This document shows, piece after piece, positions 1 to 5,825 of a stretch of 5,825 nucleotides of DNA. The notes under the pieces were generated by a model that made no database searches, was not told the origin of the DNA, and was given only the letters and a program-made list of their open reading frames with translations. Source of the DNA: Bacteroidota bacterium (lineage in GTDB: Bacteria; Bacteroidota; Bacteroidia; Bacteroidales; 4484-276); the NCBI GenBank assembly GCA_013203545.1, contig JABMQA010001245.1, forward strand, positions 1 to 5,825. The letters are read 5' to 3'. Position numbers and translations under genes: made by a program. Every line of letters starts with the position of its first letter. Position 1 is the first letter of the stretch.

Positions 1-987
1 ATATTGTTCGACATTGTTTACTGGGCGCTGTTCGGGCCTGTTCTCTATTTATATACCCGTATGGTGATTGATGGTAACTTCAGGCTCAGGGTGCAACACC
101 TCGCTCACCTGTTTATTCTGCTTGCCGGCATGTTTGCTGTTGTTAACTTTGTAGGTTCTACGGCCGGTTCGGGCTCATTCGTTAAATATTTCTCCGAAAG
201 CACAGGGTTTACTACGATTGCTTTAATGGTCTGGGAATTTGGTGCTGCAGTTTACCTACTGGTATGCATCTTTATCCTCTTTAAACATCAGCGCAGGATT
301 AAGCATTATTTTTCGAACTCCTCCCTGGTAAGTTTAAAGTGGTTAACATTTCTTATCCTGGGATTTGCCGTCTATATTTATGGTGCATTCTTTCTGTGGT
401 TTCTGGAAAGCATATTTGATGTTTCGATTCCCTTCAGGCCAATAAGCATCATTGTTCCTGTATTGAATGTTTACACACTTGGTATAGGTATTTTTGGCTA
501 CAGGCAAAAAACGGTTTTCGATTTCAACCATCAACCATCATCCCCGTTAAAAAAACCGGATCAGTTTATCAGTGATGGGATTGTTCGTAAATACCAACAT
601 TCCGGACTAAGTGATTATGAAGCAAGGGAATTAAAGCACAAACTCGACGTGCTTATGCGCAGCGAAAAGCCTTACTTCGATTGTGAATTTTCGATCAATA
701 CCCTGGCCGATAAGCTGGATACCTCCATCCACAAAATCTCCCAGGTGATCAATGTTGTTTACCGAAAAAATTTCTTCGAATACGTTAACGACTTCAGGAT
801 AGAAGAAACCAAAAAACTCCTCTGTAGTCCTGAATTTGATCATTTGAAAATCATTTCCCTGGCTTATGATTGTGGTTTTAATTCCAAATCAGCCTTTTAC
901 AACGCCTTTAAAAAGCATACCACATTAACCCCTTCCGAATATAAAAAAAGGATGTCCACTGAAAATTCAGAGGTGTCGGCCAATTAG
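1..987 (+). CDS. Membrane-anchored AraC-family transcriptional regulator (5' partial)
   Basis: The reading frame is open from the first base, so the start is missing; the TTG at position 4 lies inside sequence that already resembles the 'GPVLYLY' membrane segment of this family and is unlikely to be the start. Counting from that TTG, hydrophobic helices lie at about residues 5-18, 34-52, 70-94, 111-136 and 147-165, followed by a linker and a C-terminal AraC DNA-binding domain at about 225-315. That domain has both helix-turn-helix units, the first around INTLADKLDTSIHKISQVIN and the second around SLAYDCGFNSKSAFYNAFKK, ending in TPSEYKK. Regulators with this layout are common in Bacteroidota and usually run to about 350-400 residues, so perhaps 50-70 residues are missing. 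The membrane part probably senses or anchors; ligand and targets are unknown. The gene ends with adjacent TAG and TGA stops (985-990). No T-tailed terminator hairpin follows. The AraC call is firm; the helix count is approximate. Confidence 0.93.
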   Translation: MLFDIVYWALFGPVLYLYTRMVIDGNFRLRVQHLAHLFILLAGMFAVVNFVGSTAGSGSFVKYFSESTGFTTIALMVWEFGAAVYLLVCIFILFKHQRRIKHYFSNSSLVSLKWLTFLILGFAVYIYGAFFLWFLESIFDVSIPFRPISIIVPVLNVYTLGIGIFGYRQKTVFDFNHQPSSPLKKPDQFISDGIVRKYQHSGLSDYEARELKHKLDVLMRSEKPYFDCEFSINTLADKLDTSIHKISQVINVVYRKNFFEYVNDFRIEETKKLLCSPEFDHLKIISLAYDCGFNSKSAFYNAFKKHTTLTPSEYKKRMSTENSEVSAN

Positions 988-1131
988 TGATTGTCCATAA
1001 TGTCAATATCGTCTTGATTTTCCTATGGGGGTGCCCGTGCACAGATTAACGATTTTCCAAAAGGGATGCCTATGGCAAAGAATTTAGATTTGACTGAAGT
1101 CCTGATACTTCGCAGATCAAAGATCGTTAAT

Positions 1132-1164
1132 GGCTTTTTAAGAGCCTATTAGTGTCCAACTAAT
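1132..1164. repeat. Two adjacent small hairpins
   Basis: GGCTTT (1132-1137) can pair with AAGAGCC sequence to 1146, giving six pairs including one G-T wobble around a three-base loop. Directly after it, ATTAGT (1148-1153) and ACTAAT (1159-1164) are perfect six-base arms around GTCCA. Neither is followed by a T-run, so a terminator is unlikely. They may be remnants of a mobile element end, an RNA structure, or chance. Confidence 0.35.
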
Positions 1165-1185
1165 GCGGAAACCATTCCGAACATT

Positions 1186-1236
1186 TGCCGATAAATCAGG
1201 ATATCCAGTCCGGGTAATCAGGACTTATTTTCGGCA
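1186..1236. repeat. Nested inverted repeat upstream of the secreted protein gene
   Basis: TGCCGA (1186-1191) is the exact complement of TCGGCA (1231-1236). Inside these arms lie the eight-base palindrome GGATATCC (1199-1206) and a stem AGTCC (1207-1211) with GGACT (1221-1225) around a nine-base loop. Together they could fold as a branched structure ending 62 bases before the ATG at 1299. The position suits a leader RNA structure or an operator, but each arm is short and no function can be assigned. Confidence 0.35.
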
Positions 1237-1298
1237 TAGTGCATAGATATTCGCAAAAAATTCAAAAGAGTTATTCTATTCACAAAAAAAATACAATT

Positions 1299-3155
1299 AT
1301 GAAAAAAAATCATTTGTTTGTTTTATTGATCCTGCTTACCATCAACAATTATCTGTTTGCACAAATTGAACTTGATGAGCACATCGTTATGGCTGATTTT
1401 CAAGGGGCTTGTTCCATTGGGGGAGCAGATTTTGATGGTGACGGTGATGCCGATTTTGTGGTTACCAGTTCCGGTGGCCATAAAATCGGATGGTTCGAAA
1501 ATGACGGCAATCAGAATTTTAGCGAACATATTGTAATCACCGGATTCACTGGTGCACGTGCTCTTGATGTCGCCGATATGGATGCGGACAATGATCCTGA
1601 TTTTGTAGCCACCGCCTTCAACGCCAATAAAATTTCCTGGTTCGAAAACGATGGCTCCGGTAATTTCACCGAAAGGGTGGTTACATCCTCACTCTCCGGG
1701 CCAAGCTTTGTTATCGTTACGGATATGGATGATGACAATGATGCCGACCTGCTGGTAACTGCTTGTAACAGTGGACAGGTTGTATGGTATGAGAATGATG
1801 GCAATGAAAATTTTATCATGCACCAGATCAAAACCGCCTGGGAAAAGGCCAACTGTGCTTTTCCTGTTGATCTTGATGATGACAATGATATGGATGTTAT
1901 TGCAACTGCTAAAGCCGGTGAGATTATCTGGTTCGAGAACGATGGGGATGAGAATTTCTCCGAAATTCTGCTTTGGGATGAATGGGAATCACCAAATTCG
2001 GTTCAGGCTGCCGATCTCGACAAGGATGGGGATATTGATTTTGCCGTAACATCATGCCAGCCCGACAGCAAAGTGGCCTGGTTTGAAAATGACGGCGATG
2101 AATTTTTCAGCTATCACCTCCTCCGTGAAAACTTCAACAGTGCGCGGGCAGTATGCATTTCTGATATTACCAACGACAGCCTTCCCGATATTCTGGCCAT
2201 AGCCTGGGTTGGCGCCGTTGCCTCCGTTTTTGAAAACAATGGGGATAAAACCTTCACTGAAACCGAATTCTGTACAACGGCCTATGACCTGTTGAAACTA
2301 TATCCCATCGACCTCGACAAAGACACGGATCTGGATCTATTGGGGGCCACGTTTCACACTGGCGGGGCAACACACGATATCAGGTGGTGGGAAAATATGC
2401 TTTACCGTGTTAAATTTGGTGTGAACCAAAATTCAGGACAAATACCCCTCACACTTCAGTTTACAGATCTAACAAATCTTACACAACCCATCACAACCTG
2501 GAAATGGGATTTTAACAACGATGGGGTTATCGATTCTTTCGAACAAAATCCCGAATGGACATATGATCAACCAGGGGTATACACCGTTTCACTGGAAGTG
2601 CAAACGGATTCGATTGTAAAGACAGTGGTCTATGAAAATTATATTTCTGTTTTCGACGGTGAAAGCGCCATCGAACTGGACGGATCGGATAGTCACTGCC
2701 GGTTTTTGGCCTCAACGTCACTAAGCCTTGATGGCGCATTCACCTTCGAATCGTGGATATTACCCTATACTTTAGGACAAGCGCCTGGCGTTGGATTTGG
2801 AAGAATTATCGACAAGGAAAAATTTGTTGTCTACCTCACTGCCGCATTCAGTCAGTTTCAGGACAGCAGTCTGGTGGTTGAGATCAAGCACCTGGATGGC
2901 ACCACAAGCAAGGTTAATACACCGGTAAATTCTGTCACCGTCAATACATGGCAGCATATTGCAGTTGCTTACAACGGTGTTGATGAGATGAAAATATACA
3001 TCAACGGGATCTCACAGGTATTGAATGTTGTTAACCCGGTGTCGGGAAATATTGCCGACAACTCCGATATCGACTTGCTTATTGGAGATGCACAAAACTT
3101 TCAGATGGGATCATTTGATGGTAAAATTGATGAAGTCAGGATTTGGAAAAAGTAG
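1299..3155 (+). CDS. Secreted FG-GAP/VCBS-repeat, PKD and LamG-domain protein, apparently C-terminally truncated
   Basis: I chose the ATG at 1299 because it starts a classic signal peptide (MKKNHLFVLLILLTINNYLF, cleavage near FAQ, residues 20-22); the in-frame GTG at 1239 would add 20 polar residues ahead of it. The mature 618-residue protein has three parts. Residues about 30-370 carry seven repeats of about 49 residues, each with an Asp-rich calcium-type loop (such as DFDGDGDADF at 44-53) and most with a W[FY]ENDG turn, as expected for an FG-GAP/VCBS seven-bladed beta-propeller. Residues about 371-452 form a PKD domain (WKWDFNNDGV at 401, YTVSLEV at 428). Residues about 453-618 form a LamG/concanavalin-like domain (FTFESWI at 481, WQHIAVAYNG at 551, FDGKIDEVRIW at 606). 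Such proteins usually bind glycans or other surface partners outside the cell. It stops within the final LamG strand and has no type IX secretion sorting domain, so it may be truncated or a pseudogene. No Shine-Dalgarno sequence precedes the start. Confidence 0.9.
   Translation: MKKNHLFVLLILLTINNYLFAQIELDEHIVMADFQGACSIGGADFDGDGDADFVVTSSGGHKIGWFENDGNQNFSEHIVITGFTGARALDVADMDADNDPDFVATAFNANKISWFENDGSGNFTERVVTSSLSGPSFVIVTDMDDDNDADLLVTACNSGQVVWYENDGNENFIMHQIKTAWEKANCAFPVDLDDDNDMDVIATAKAGEIIWFENDGDENFSEILLWDEWESPNSVQAADLDKDGDIDFAVTSCQPDSKVAWFENDGDEFFSYHLLRENFNSARAVCISDITNDSLPDILAIAWVGAVASVFENNGDKTFTETEFCTTAYDLLKLYPIDLDKDTDLDLLGATFHTGGATHDIRWWENMLYRVKFGVNQNSGQIPLTLQFTDLTNLTQPITTWKWDFNNDGVIDSFEQNPEWTYDQPGVYTVSLEVQTDSIVKTVVYENYISVFDGESAIELDGSDSHCRFLASTSLSLDGAFTFESWILPYTLGQAPGVGFGRIIDKEKFVVYLTAAFSQFQDSSLVVEIKHLDGTTSKVNTPVNSVTVNTWQHIAVAYNGVDEMKIYINGISQVLNVVNPVSGNIADNSDIDLLIGDAQNFQMGSFDGKIDEVRIWKK
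1428..2396 (+). repeat. Seven coding repeats of about 147 bp (beta-propeller blades)
   Basis: Asp-rich loops begin at protein residues 44, 93, 142, 191, 239, 289 and 338, a spacing of 48-50 residues. The matching aromatic turn motifs are at 65, 114, 163, 211, 261, about 310 and 363. Repeats 1-5 and 7 keep the D-x-D-x-D pattern; repeat 6 has a weakened loop (DITNDSLPDI) and turn (VFENNG), and repeat 7 ends in WWENM without the DG. Seven units fit one closed propeller. The DNA copies are diverged, so this is old protein repetition rather than a recent tandem expansion. Confidence 0.85.
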
Positions 3156-4428
3156 TATCCAATACCTCAAATAGATCTTCTGCGGGTAGTTCTGATGGGG
3201 CGGGTTTGAGAGGGAGCTTCACCATACGGTTAGGTACAGGTGCAATGGGTTTAAGTTTCTTTTGTTCTTTCTGGTAACCGGGATATAATGTCACCATCAA
3301 TTGATCGATGTTGGTTGCAGTAGGTTGGGCCACCGTTGGCCAATGCTTTTTGCATCCCGAATAATCCAAAAACACAAATTGTGATGGAATATTAAGAGAC
3401 ATCATCCCGTACCCACCAGAAAGCAAATTCAGTACACAGGCAACTCTAACCAGTCCTACTTCCTGGTTGTCCTGCCATCTTTTGATCCATTTTGAAAAAT
3501 CAGAGGAACGCGGCAGCAATTTTACATCAACTTTTTTGCCCTTGAGCATCTTATTAATACGATTGACCTTGCAATTCGCACTGCATCCGGTACATTCGAT
3601 ATCCAATCCCCTGACTCTGGCTTTACAAATACCCGATTCTGGCGATGACATACAGGTAGGTAAAAGCACAAATTTTTCCTTTGTGCGTTGAAACCTGTCG
3701 AACATGGCGCGATTTAATATTTCCGCAGCAAACATATTAAAAAAGTAGTGTAATTCAGTCCGCCGGCAGAAGATGGCATCTTCACGGTTTTTGTAAACCT
3801 TTGTAGTGCTTTTAAGAAATGGTTCCACACCAGTGGTGTATTTACCCAAATACTTTGTAAATACCGTATTAAACTTTTTGGATATATCCAGTGAGAACTT
3901 GATAACGTTGGCAATGTAAATGGGAGATTTTGATTTTAGAAAATCAATCCAGGCTTCCAGCCTTTTAACCTCTTCATTAAAATCCTTGGTGGCATCAAGC
4001 CATGCAACAATCATCCTTAAATTGTCAAGACTTGGCATCAATTCCAGGTAATCTTGCCTTCGCAGCAATTTTGAGGTTGTGATTACCCCACGAATACGAT
4101 CGGTGACAGGTTTCAGGGTTTTCGAGTGGCTTCTTACGCTGTATAAAAAATTGGTTAGAATTTTTGTTGAAGGGGTTAGATTGGAAGCATATTCAGCATA
4201 GGACTGCCAGGATATTCCGATAAATAAAAATTCGAGTAAATATTCATTAAAGCTTCTGACCTTTTCAATACGTTCCTCGTAAACAAATGTCCTGAAGTCA
4301 ACCACCATGTCTTTAACACGGCTATTAACCTCGTTATGAATAAAATGATTGGAAGTAATCTTTAGATCATCGTAGTACTCACCAGAAGACCCCAAGCCCC
4401 GTGGTAAGTTATAAATTAAGTCAGCCAT
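3136..4428 (-). CDS. DUF116-domain cysteine-rich protein with long N-terminal region
   Basis: The 430-residue protein starts at the ATG whose complement is 4426-4428; a TTG eight codons upstream lies in a promoter-like box and is less likely. The C-terminal part (about residues 250-385) matches the DUF116 pattern: LLPTC (C259), C268, then C279-x2-C282-x3-C286, followed by VRVAC (C331) and YSGC (C359). Clustered cysteines suggest a metal or Fe-S site, which is inferred, not shown. Residues 1-250 look mostly helical and soluble, with no domain I recognise; ELHYFFNMFAAEILNRAMF (225-243) leads into the Cys domain. The tail from about 390 is rich in Pro and Lys. No signal peptide or clear membrane helix is visible. 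The gene lies 80 bp downstream of the MobA-MobB fusion on the same strand, so the two may be co-transcribed. Its last codons overlap the convergent LamG gene by 20 bp, so the extreme C-terminus may be altered. The biochemical role of the family is unknown to me. Confidence 0.85.
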   Translation of the reverse strand: MADLIYNLPRGLGSSGEYYDDLKITSNHFIHNEVNSRVKDMVVDFRTFVYEERIEKVRSFNEYLLEFLFIGISWQSYAEYASNLTPSTKILTNFLYSVRSHSKTLKPVTDRIRGVITTSKLLRRQDYLELMPSLDNLRMIVAWLDATKDFNEEVKRLEAWIDFLKSKSPIYIANVIKFSLDISKKFNTVFTKYLGKYTTGVEPFLKSTTKVYKNREDAIFCRRTELHYFFNMFAAEILNRAMFDRFQRTKEKFVLLPTCMSSPESGICKARVRGLDIECTGCSANCKVNRINKMLKGKKVDVKLLPRSSDFSKWIKRWQDNQEVGLVRVACVLNLLSGGYGMMSLNIPSQFVFLDYSGCKKHWPTVAQPTATNIDQLMVTLYPGYQKEQKKLKPIAPVPNRMVKLPLKPAPSELPAEDLFEVLDTTFSKS

Positions 4429-4449
4429 GTTGGTTTGGTTATCCAATGG

Positions 4450-4479
4450 CAAATATTAAAAAAATTATTGAAAAACAAC
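4450..4479 (-). promoter_or_regulatory. Possible Bacteroidota-type promoter for the DUF116 gene
   Basis: Read on the minus strand, AATATTTG (4450-4457) differs at one base from the TAnnTTTG -7 box, and GTTG (4476-4479) lies 18 bases upstream where a TTTG -33 box is expected. Transcription would start shortly before the ATG at 4428, giving a very short leader, and the alternative TTG start (4450-4452) would fall inside the -7 box. A 5-bp inverted repeat GATAA/TTATC (4489-4501) sits just upstream. The region is AT-rich, so chance matches are likely. Read-through from the upstream gene is the other possibility. Confidence 0.25.
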
Positions 4480-4508
4480 ACCTTTGTGGATAAAAGTTAT
4501 CAAATGCC

Positions 4509-5654
4509 TTATTGTTTTAATGGGATTATTGACCAAATATGGTGCTTAAAGTGCACACGATCAGTGTTGAAATCGAAGGAAGTACCATTAAATATAACCT
4601 GAATATCAGGCTTATACCCTAGCTTATCCAACCCTTCTTTAGTGCCAATTTCATTTATTCGACTAACAAGAAAAAAAAGACCCGATTTAGCAAATTTTAA
4701 CATTGTGCCTGATTCGCAAATCACAGGAGTGTTCTCAGGAATCATATCCAATAAAAGCTGAAAGGGCTCGATTATATAACGATCCCGGGTTTGCAAATAA
4801 AAAACACGTGAAGCACCTGCCTTTAACATTCTTGAGCTGTCTTTTGCCGAGTTAAAGTTGGTTTCTTCGATGATCATATAATTCTCACTTTGAGCAACGA
4901 TCGACTGTCCTTCGACCTGGTGGTGCATGTGCGGTGAGATTTTAATGCCGGTTACCGCATGTGTTTTGGATTGCTTATTGATGAGTTGACAGGCCAGTGT
5001 TGTCTTCCCGACTTTTCTTCCGGTACCGGCTATCAGCAACAAATTATGCAATATATCCAATTTGTTTGGATTATTGTAAGGTATAGGTATCTCCGCCTCC
5101 AGCACCCGAAGCTGATCCCGGGAATTTACGTTGAAAAAAATATCAGCCGGCAATCCATTATCACCTCCGGATTTCAGCAACTTTGCATCAATTTCTCCGA
5201 TAAGGTCAGGAATTTTAAAATTCCCTGCATTTACAAATCTTTCAAAAACCGGTATCAGATCCCGCCTATATACCGCACATAATGGTTCAAAATATTCGTT
5301 GCCATGCCAGGGAATAACAGCTTCAAATAAGTGAGCAAATTTGATGAGCTGTTGAAGATGAATGGTTTTTACCAGCGGCATGTCACACGACAAAATAATA
5401 TTAACGTCACTACCAGATAGTTGTAAACACGAATATATTCCACCCATTGGCCCGGAGTCAGGAAATTGATCAGGTATTACCTGATAGCCAAACTTGTGAT
5501 AGGCATCAGAATTGGCACTTATCAATATTTCATCACATATTGGGGTCAGTGCCTCTATTGCATAAACAATAAGCGGTTTATTGTTGTAAATAATCAAGCC
5601 CTTTTCGCTGCCCATGCGCGTTCCTTTACCTCCTGCCAGTATGATTCCAGTCAT
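4509..5654 (-). CDS. mobA: MobA-MobB-like fusion: molybdenum cofactor guanylyltransferase with C-terminal P-loop domain
   Basis: The 381-residue protein has two parts. Residues 1 to about 190 are a MobA-type nucleotidyltransferase, the family that transfers GMP from GTP to molybdopterin to make the guanine dinucleotide cofactor. Visible motifs are the GTP loop LAGGKGTRMGSEKG (6-19), GPMGG (68-72), the metal-binding SCDMP (89-93, D91) and FFNVNS (173-178). The LAGG form favours MobA over the MocA type. Residues about 203-381 form a P-loop NTPase with GTGRKVGKTT (210-219), then GIKISPHMHH (236-245), KDSSRMLKAGA (271-281) and CESG (313-316). The order iKxxxH, then KDS-R-AGA, resembles MobB, which assists MobA by binding GTP. 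The P-loop spacing is closer to the BioD/CobB GTxTxVGKT form, so the domain could be a relative of those. The start is fixed by the GTP loop only six residues in. No Shine-Dalgarno sequence is seen. The enzyme should be cytoplasmic and would serve molybdenum or tungsten oxidoreductases, none of which is in this window. Confidence 0.9.
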   Translation of the reverse strand: MTGIILAGGKGTRMGSEKGLIIYNNKPLIVYAIEALTPICDEILISANSDAYHKFGYQVIPDQFPDSGPMGGIYSCLQLSGSDVNIILSCDMPLVKTIHLQQLIKFAHLFEAVIPWHGNEYFEPLCAVYRRDLIPVFERFVNAGNFKIPDLIGEIDAKLLKSGGDNGLPADIFFNVNSRDQLRVLEAEIPIPYNNPNKLDILHNLLLIAGTGRKVGKTTLACQLINKQSKTHAVTGIKISPHMHHQVEGQSIVAQSENYMIIEETNFNSAKDSSRMLKAGASRVFYLQTRDRYIIEPFQLLLDMIPENTPVICESGTMLKFAKSGLFFLVSRINEIGTKEGLDKLGYKPDIQVIFNGTSFDFNTDRVHFKHHIWSIIPLKQ

Positions 5655-5658
5655 TTTG

Positions 5659-5666
5659 CAAACTTA
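5659..5666 (-). promoter_or_regulatory. Possible -7 promoter box of the mobA fusion
   Basis: On the minus strand this reads TAAGTTTG, an exact match to the TAnnTTTG -7 consensus of Bacteroidota, in an AT-rich stretch and only four bases before the ATG. No TTTG box lies at the expected distance upstream. If used, it would give a nearly or fully leaderless mRNA. An eight-base degenerate motif is weak evidence alone. Confidence 0.25.
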
Positions 5667-5717
5667 GCTAAATTAATTATCCGGGATCCGTTCATGTTGG
5701 AGAGATGGTGAAAATTT

Positions 5718-5825
5718 GTTTCAGGTTGGAAGGTTTCAGGTTGGAAGGTTTCAGGTTTAAAAAGTTTCAGGTTGGAAGGTTTCAGGTTGGAAGGTTTCAG
5801 GTTTAAAAAGTTTCAGGTTGGAAGG
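5718..5825. repeat. Two-level tandem repeat array (15/15/16-bp units, 46-bp higher-order period), cut by window end
   Basis: The array is built from unit A, GTTTCAGGTTGGAAG (15 bp), and unit B, GTTTCAGGTTTAAAAA (16 bp). The order is A (5718-5732), A (5733-5747), B (5748-5763), A (5764-5778), A (5779-5793), B (5794-5809), A (5810-5824), then the first base of another unit. A-A-B is a 46-bp higher-order unit present twice without a mismatch (5718-5763 and 5764-5809). A worn copy may lie at 5691-5704 (TTCATGTTGGAGAG). The 16-bp unit breaks the triplet frame, so it does not look coding. It starts 64 bp upstream of the mobA start and continues outside the window. The perfect copies imply recent expansion or homogenisation. 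Confidence 0.93.

Larger units (their letters stand above)
988..1298. other. 311-bp intergenic region with inverted repeats and no convincing gene
   Basis: No convincing gene was found. An open stretch from 1018 to a TAG at 1150-1152 has an ATG at 1066 that would give a 28-residue peptide (MPMAKNLDLTEVLILRRSKI and eight more residues). It has no recognised family, and could be a relic or chance. The region also holds several inverted repeats: attaacgat at 1045-1053 with its complement at 1123-1131, aagtcctgat at 1097-1106 with its complement at 1217-1226, and the hairpins listed separately. The last 50 bases before the next start are A-rich. A GTGC/GCAC hairpin at 1031-1042 lacks a T-run, so it is not a credible terminator for the AraC gene. 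Confidence 0.6.

Noticed and set aside
1031..1042. Rho-independent terminator for the AraC gene
   Set aside because: GTGC/GCAC is a four-base stem with no following T-run.
1184..1233. Promoter of the secreted protein gene (TTTG at 1184, TATTTTCG at 1226)
   Set aside because: The spacing between the boxes is 38 bases, about twice that expected, and the -7 box has a mismatch.
1239..1298. GTG at 1239 as start of the secreted protein
   Set aside because: It would put 20 polar, basic residues before an ideal signal peptide; the ATG at 1299 fits much better.
1511..1885. Minus-strand open frame of 124 codons inside the propeller region
   Set aside because: It lies opposite the Asp-rich repeats and its Ser-rich translation simply mirrors their codons; the + frame has a signal peptide and clear domains.
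4429..4452. TTG start for the DUF116 protein, eight codons upstream of the ATG
   Set aside because: It adds nothing recognisable, uses a rarer start codon and overlaps a promoter-like box.
4959..5334. Plus-strand open frames opposite the mobA fusion
   Set aside because: They overlap conserved MobA and P-loop motifs on the minus strand and their translations show no domain.
5718..5825. CRISPR array
   Set aside because: The units are directly adjacent with no variable spacers and only two unit types alternate in fixed order.

Overview
The window looks like a piece of a Bacteroidota chromosome, probably an environmental member of the Bacteroidales/Marinilabiliales type. This is inferred from protein style: an AraC-type regulator behind several membrane helices, a secreted FG-GAP/PKD/LamG protein, starts without Shine-Dalgarno sequences, TAnnTTTG-like promoter boxes, and an intergenic array built on GTTTCAGG. 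No RNA gene, intact insertion sequence, CRISPR array or replication origin was seen.

Layout. Positions 1-987 (+) hold the 3' part of a membrane-anchored AraC-family regulator whose 5' end lies outside the window. Positions 988-1298 are non-coding or relic sequence rich in small inverted repeats. Positions 1299-3155 (+) encode a 618-residue secreted protein: signal peptide, seven Asp-rich repeats of about 49 residues (one seven-bladed beta-propeller), a PKD domain and a LamG-like domain. It stops abruptly inside the last LamG strand with no sorting tail. Its last 20 bases overlap, tail to tail, the end of a minus-strand gene (3136-4428) for a Cys-rich DUF116 protein with a long uncharacterised N-terminal region. 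Upstream of that, on the same strand, is a MobA-MobB-like fusion (4509-5654) for molybdenum cofactor maturation. From 5718 to the window edge runs a two-level tandem repeat, 15+15+16 bp units making an exact 46-bp higher-order unit.

How the genes fit together. The minus-strand pair mobA-mobB-like then DUF116 is separated by 80 bp and may form an operon. This makes DUF116 a candidate accessory factor in molybdenum cofactor or metalloenzyme maturation, which is a guess from linkage. The AraC regulator and the secreted protein share a strand, but 311 bp of structured sequence lies between them and nothing shows that one controls the other. The convergent junction near 3136-3155 looks like a possible rearrangement point where the secreted protein lost its C-terminus.
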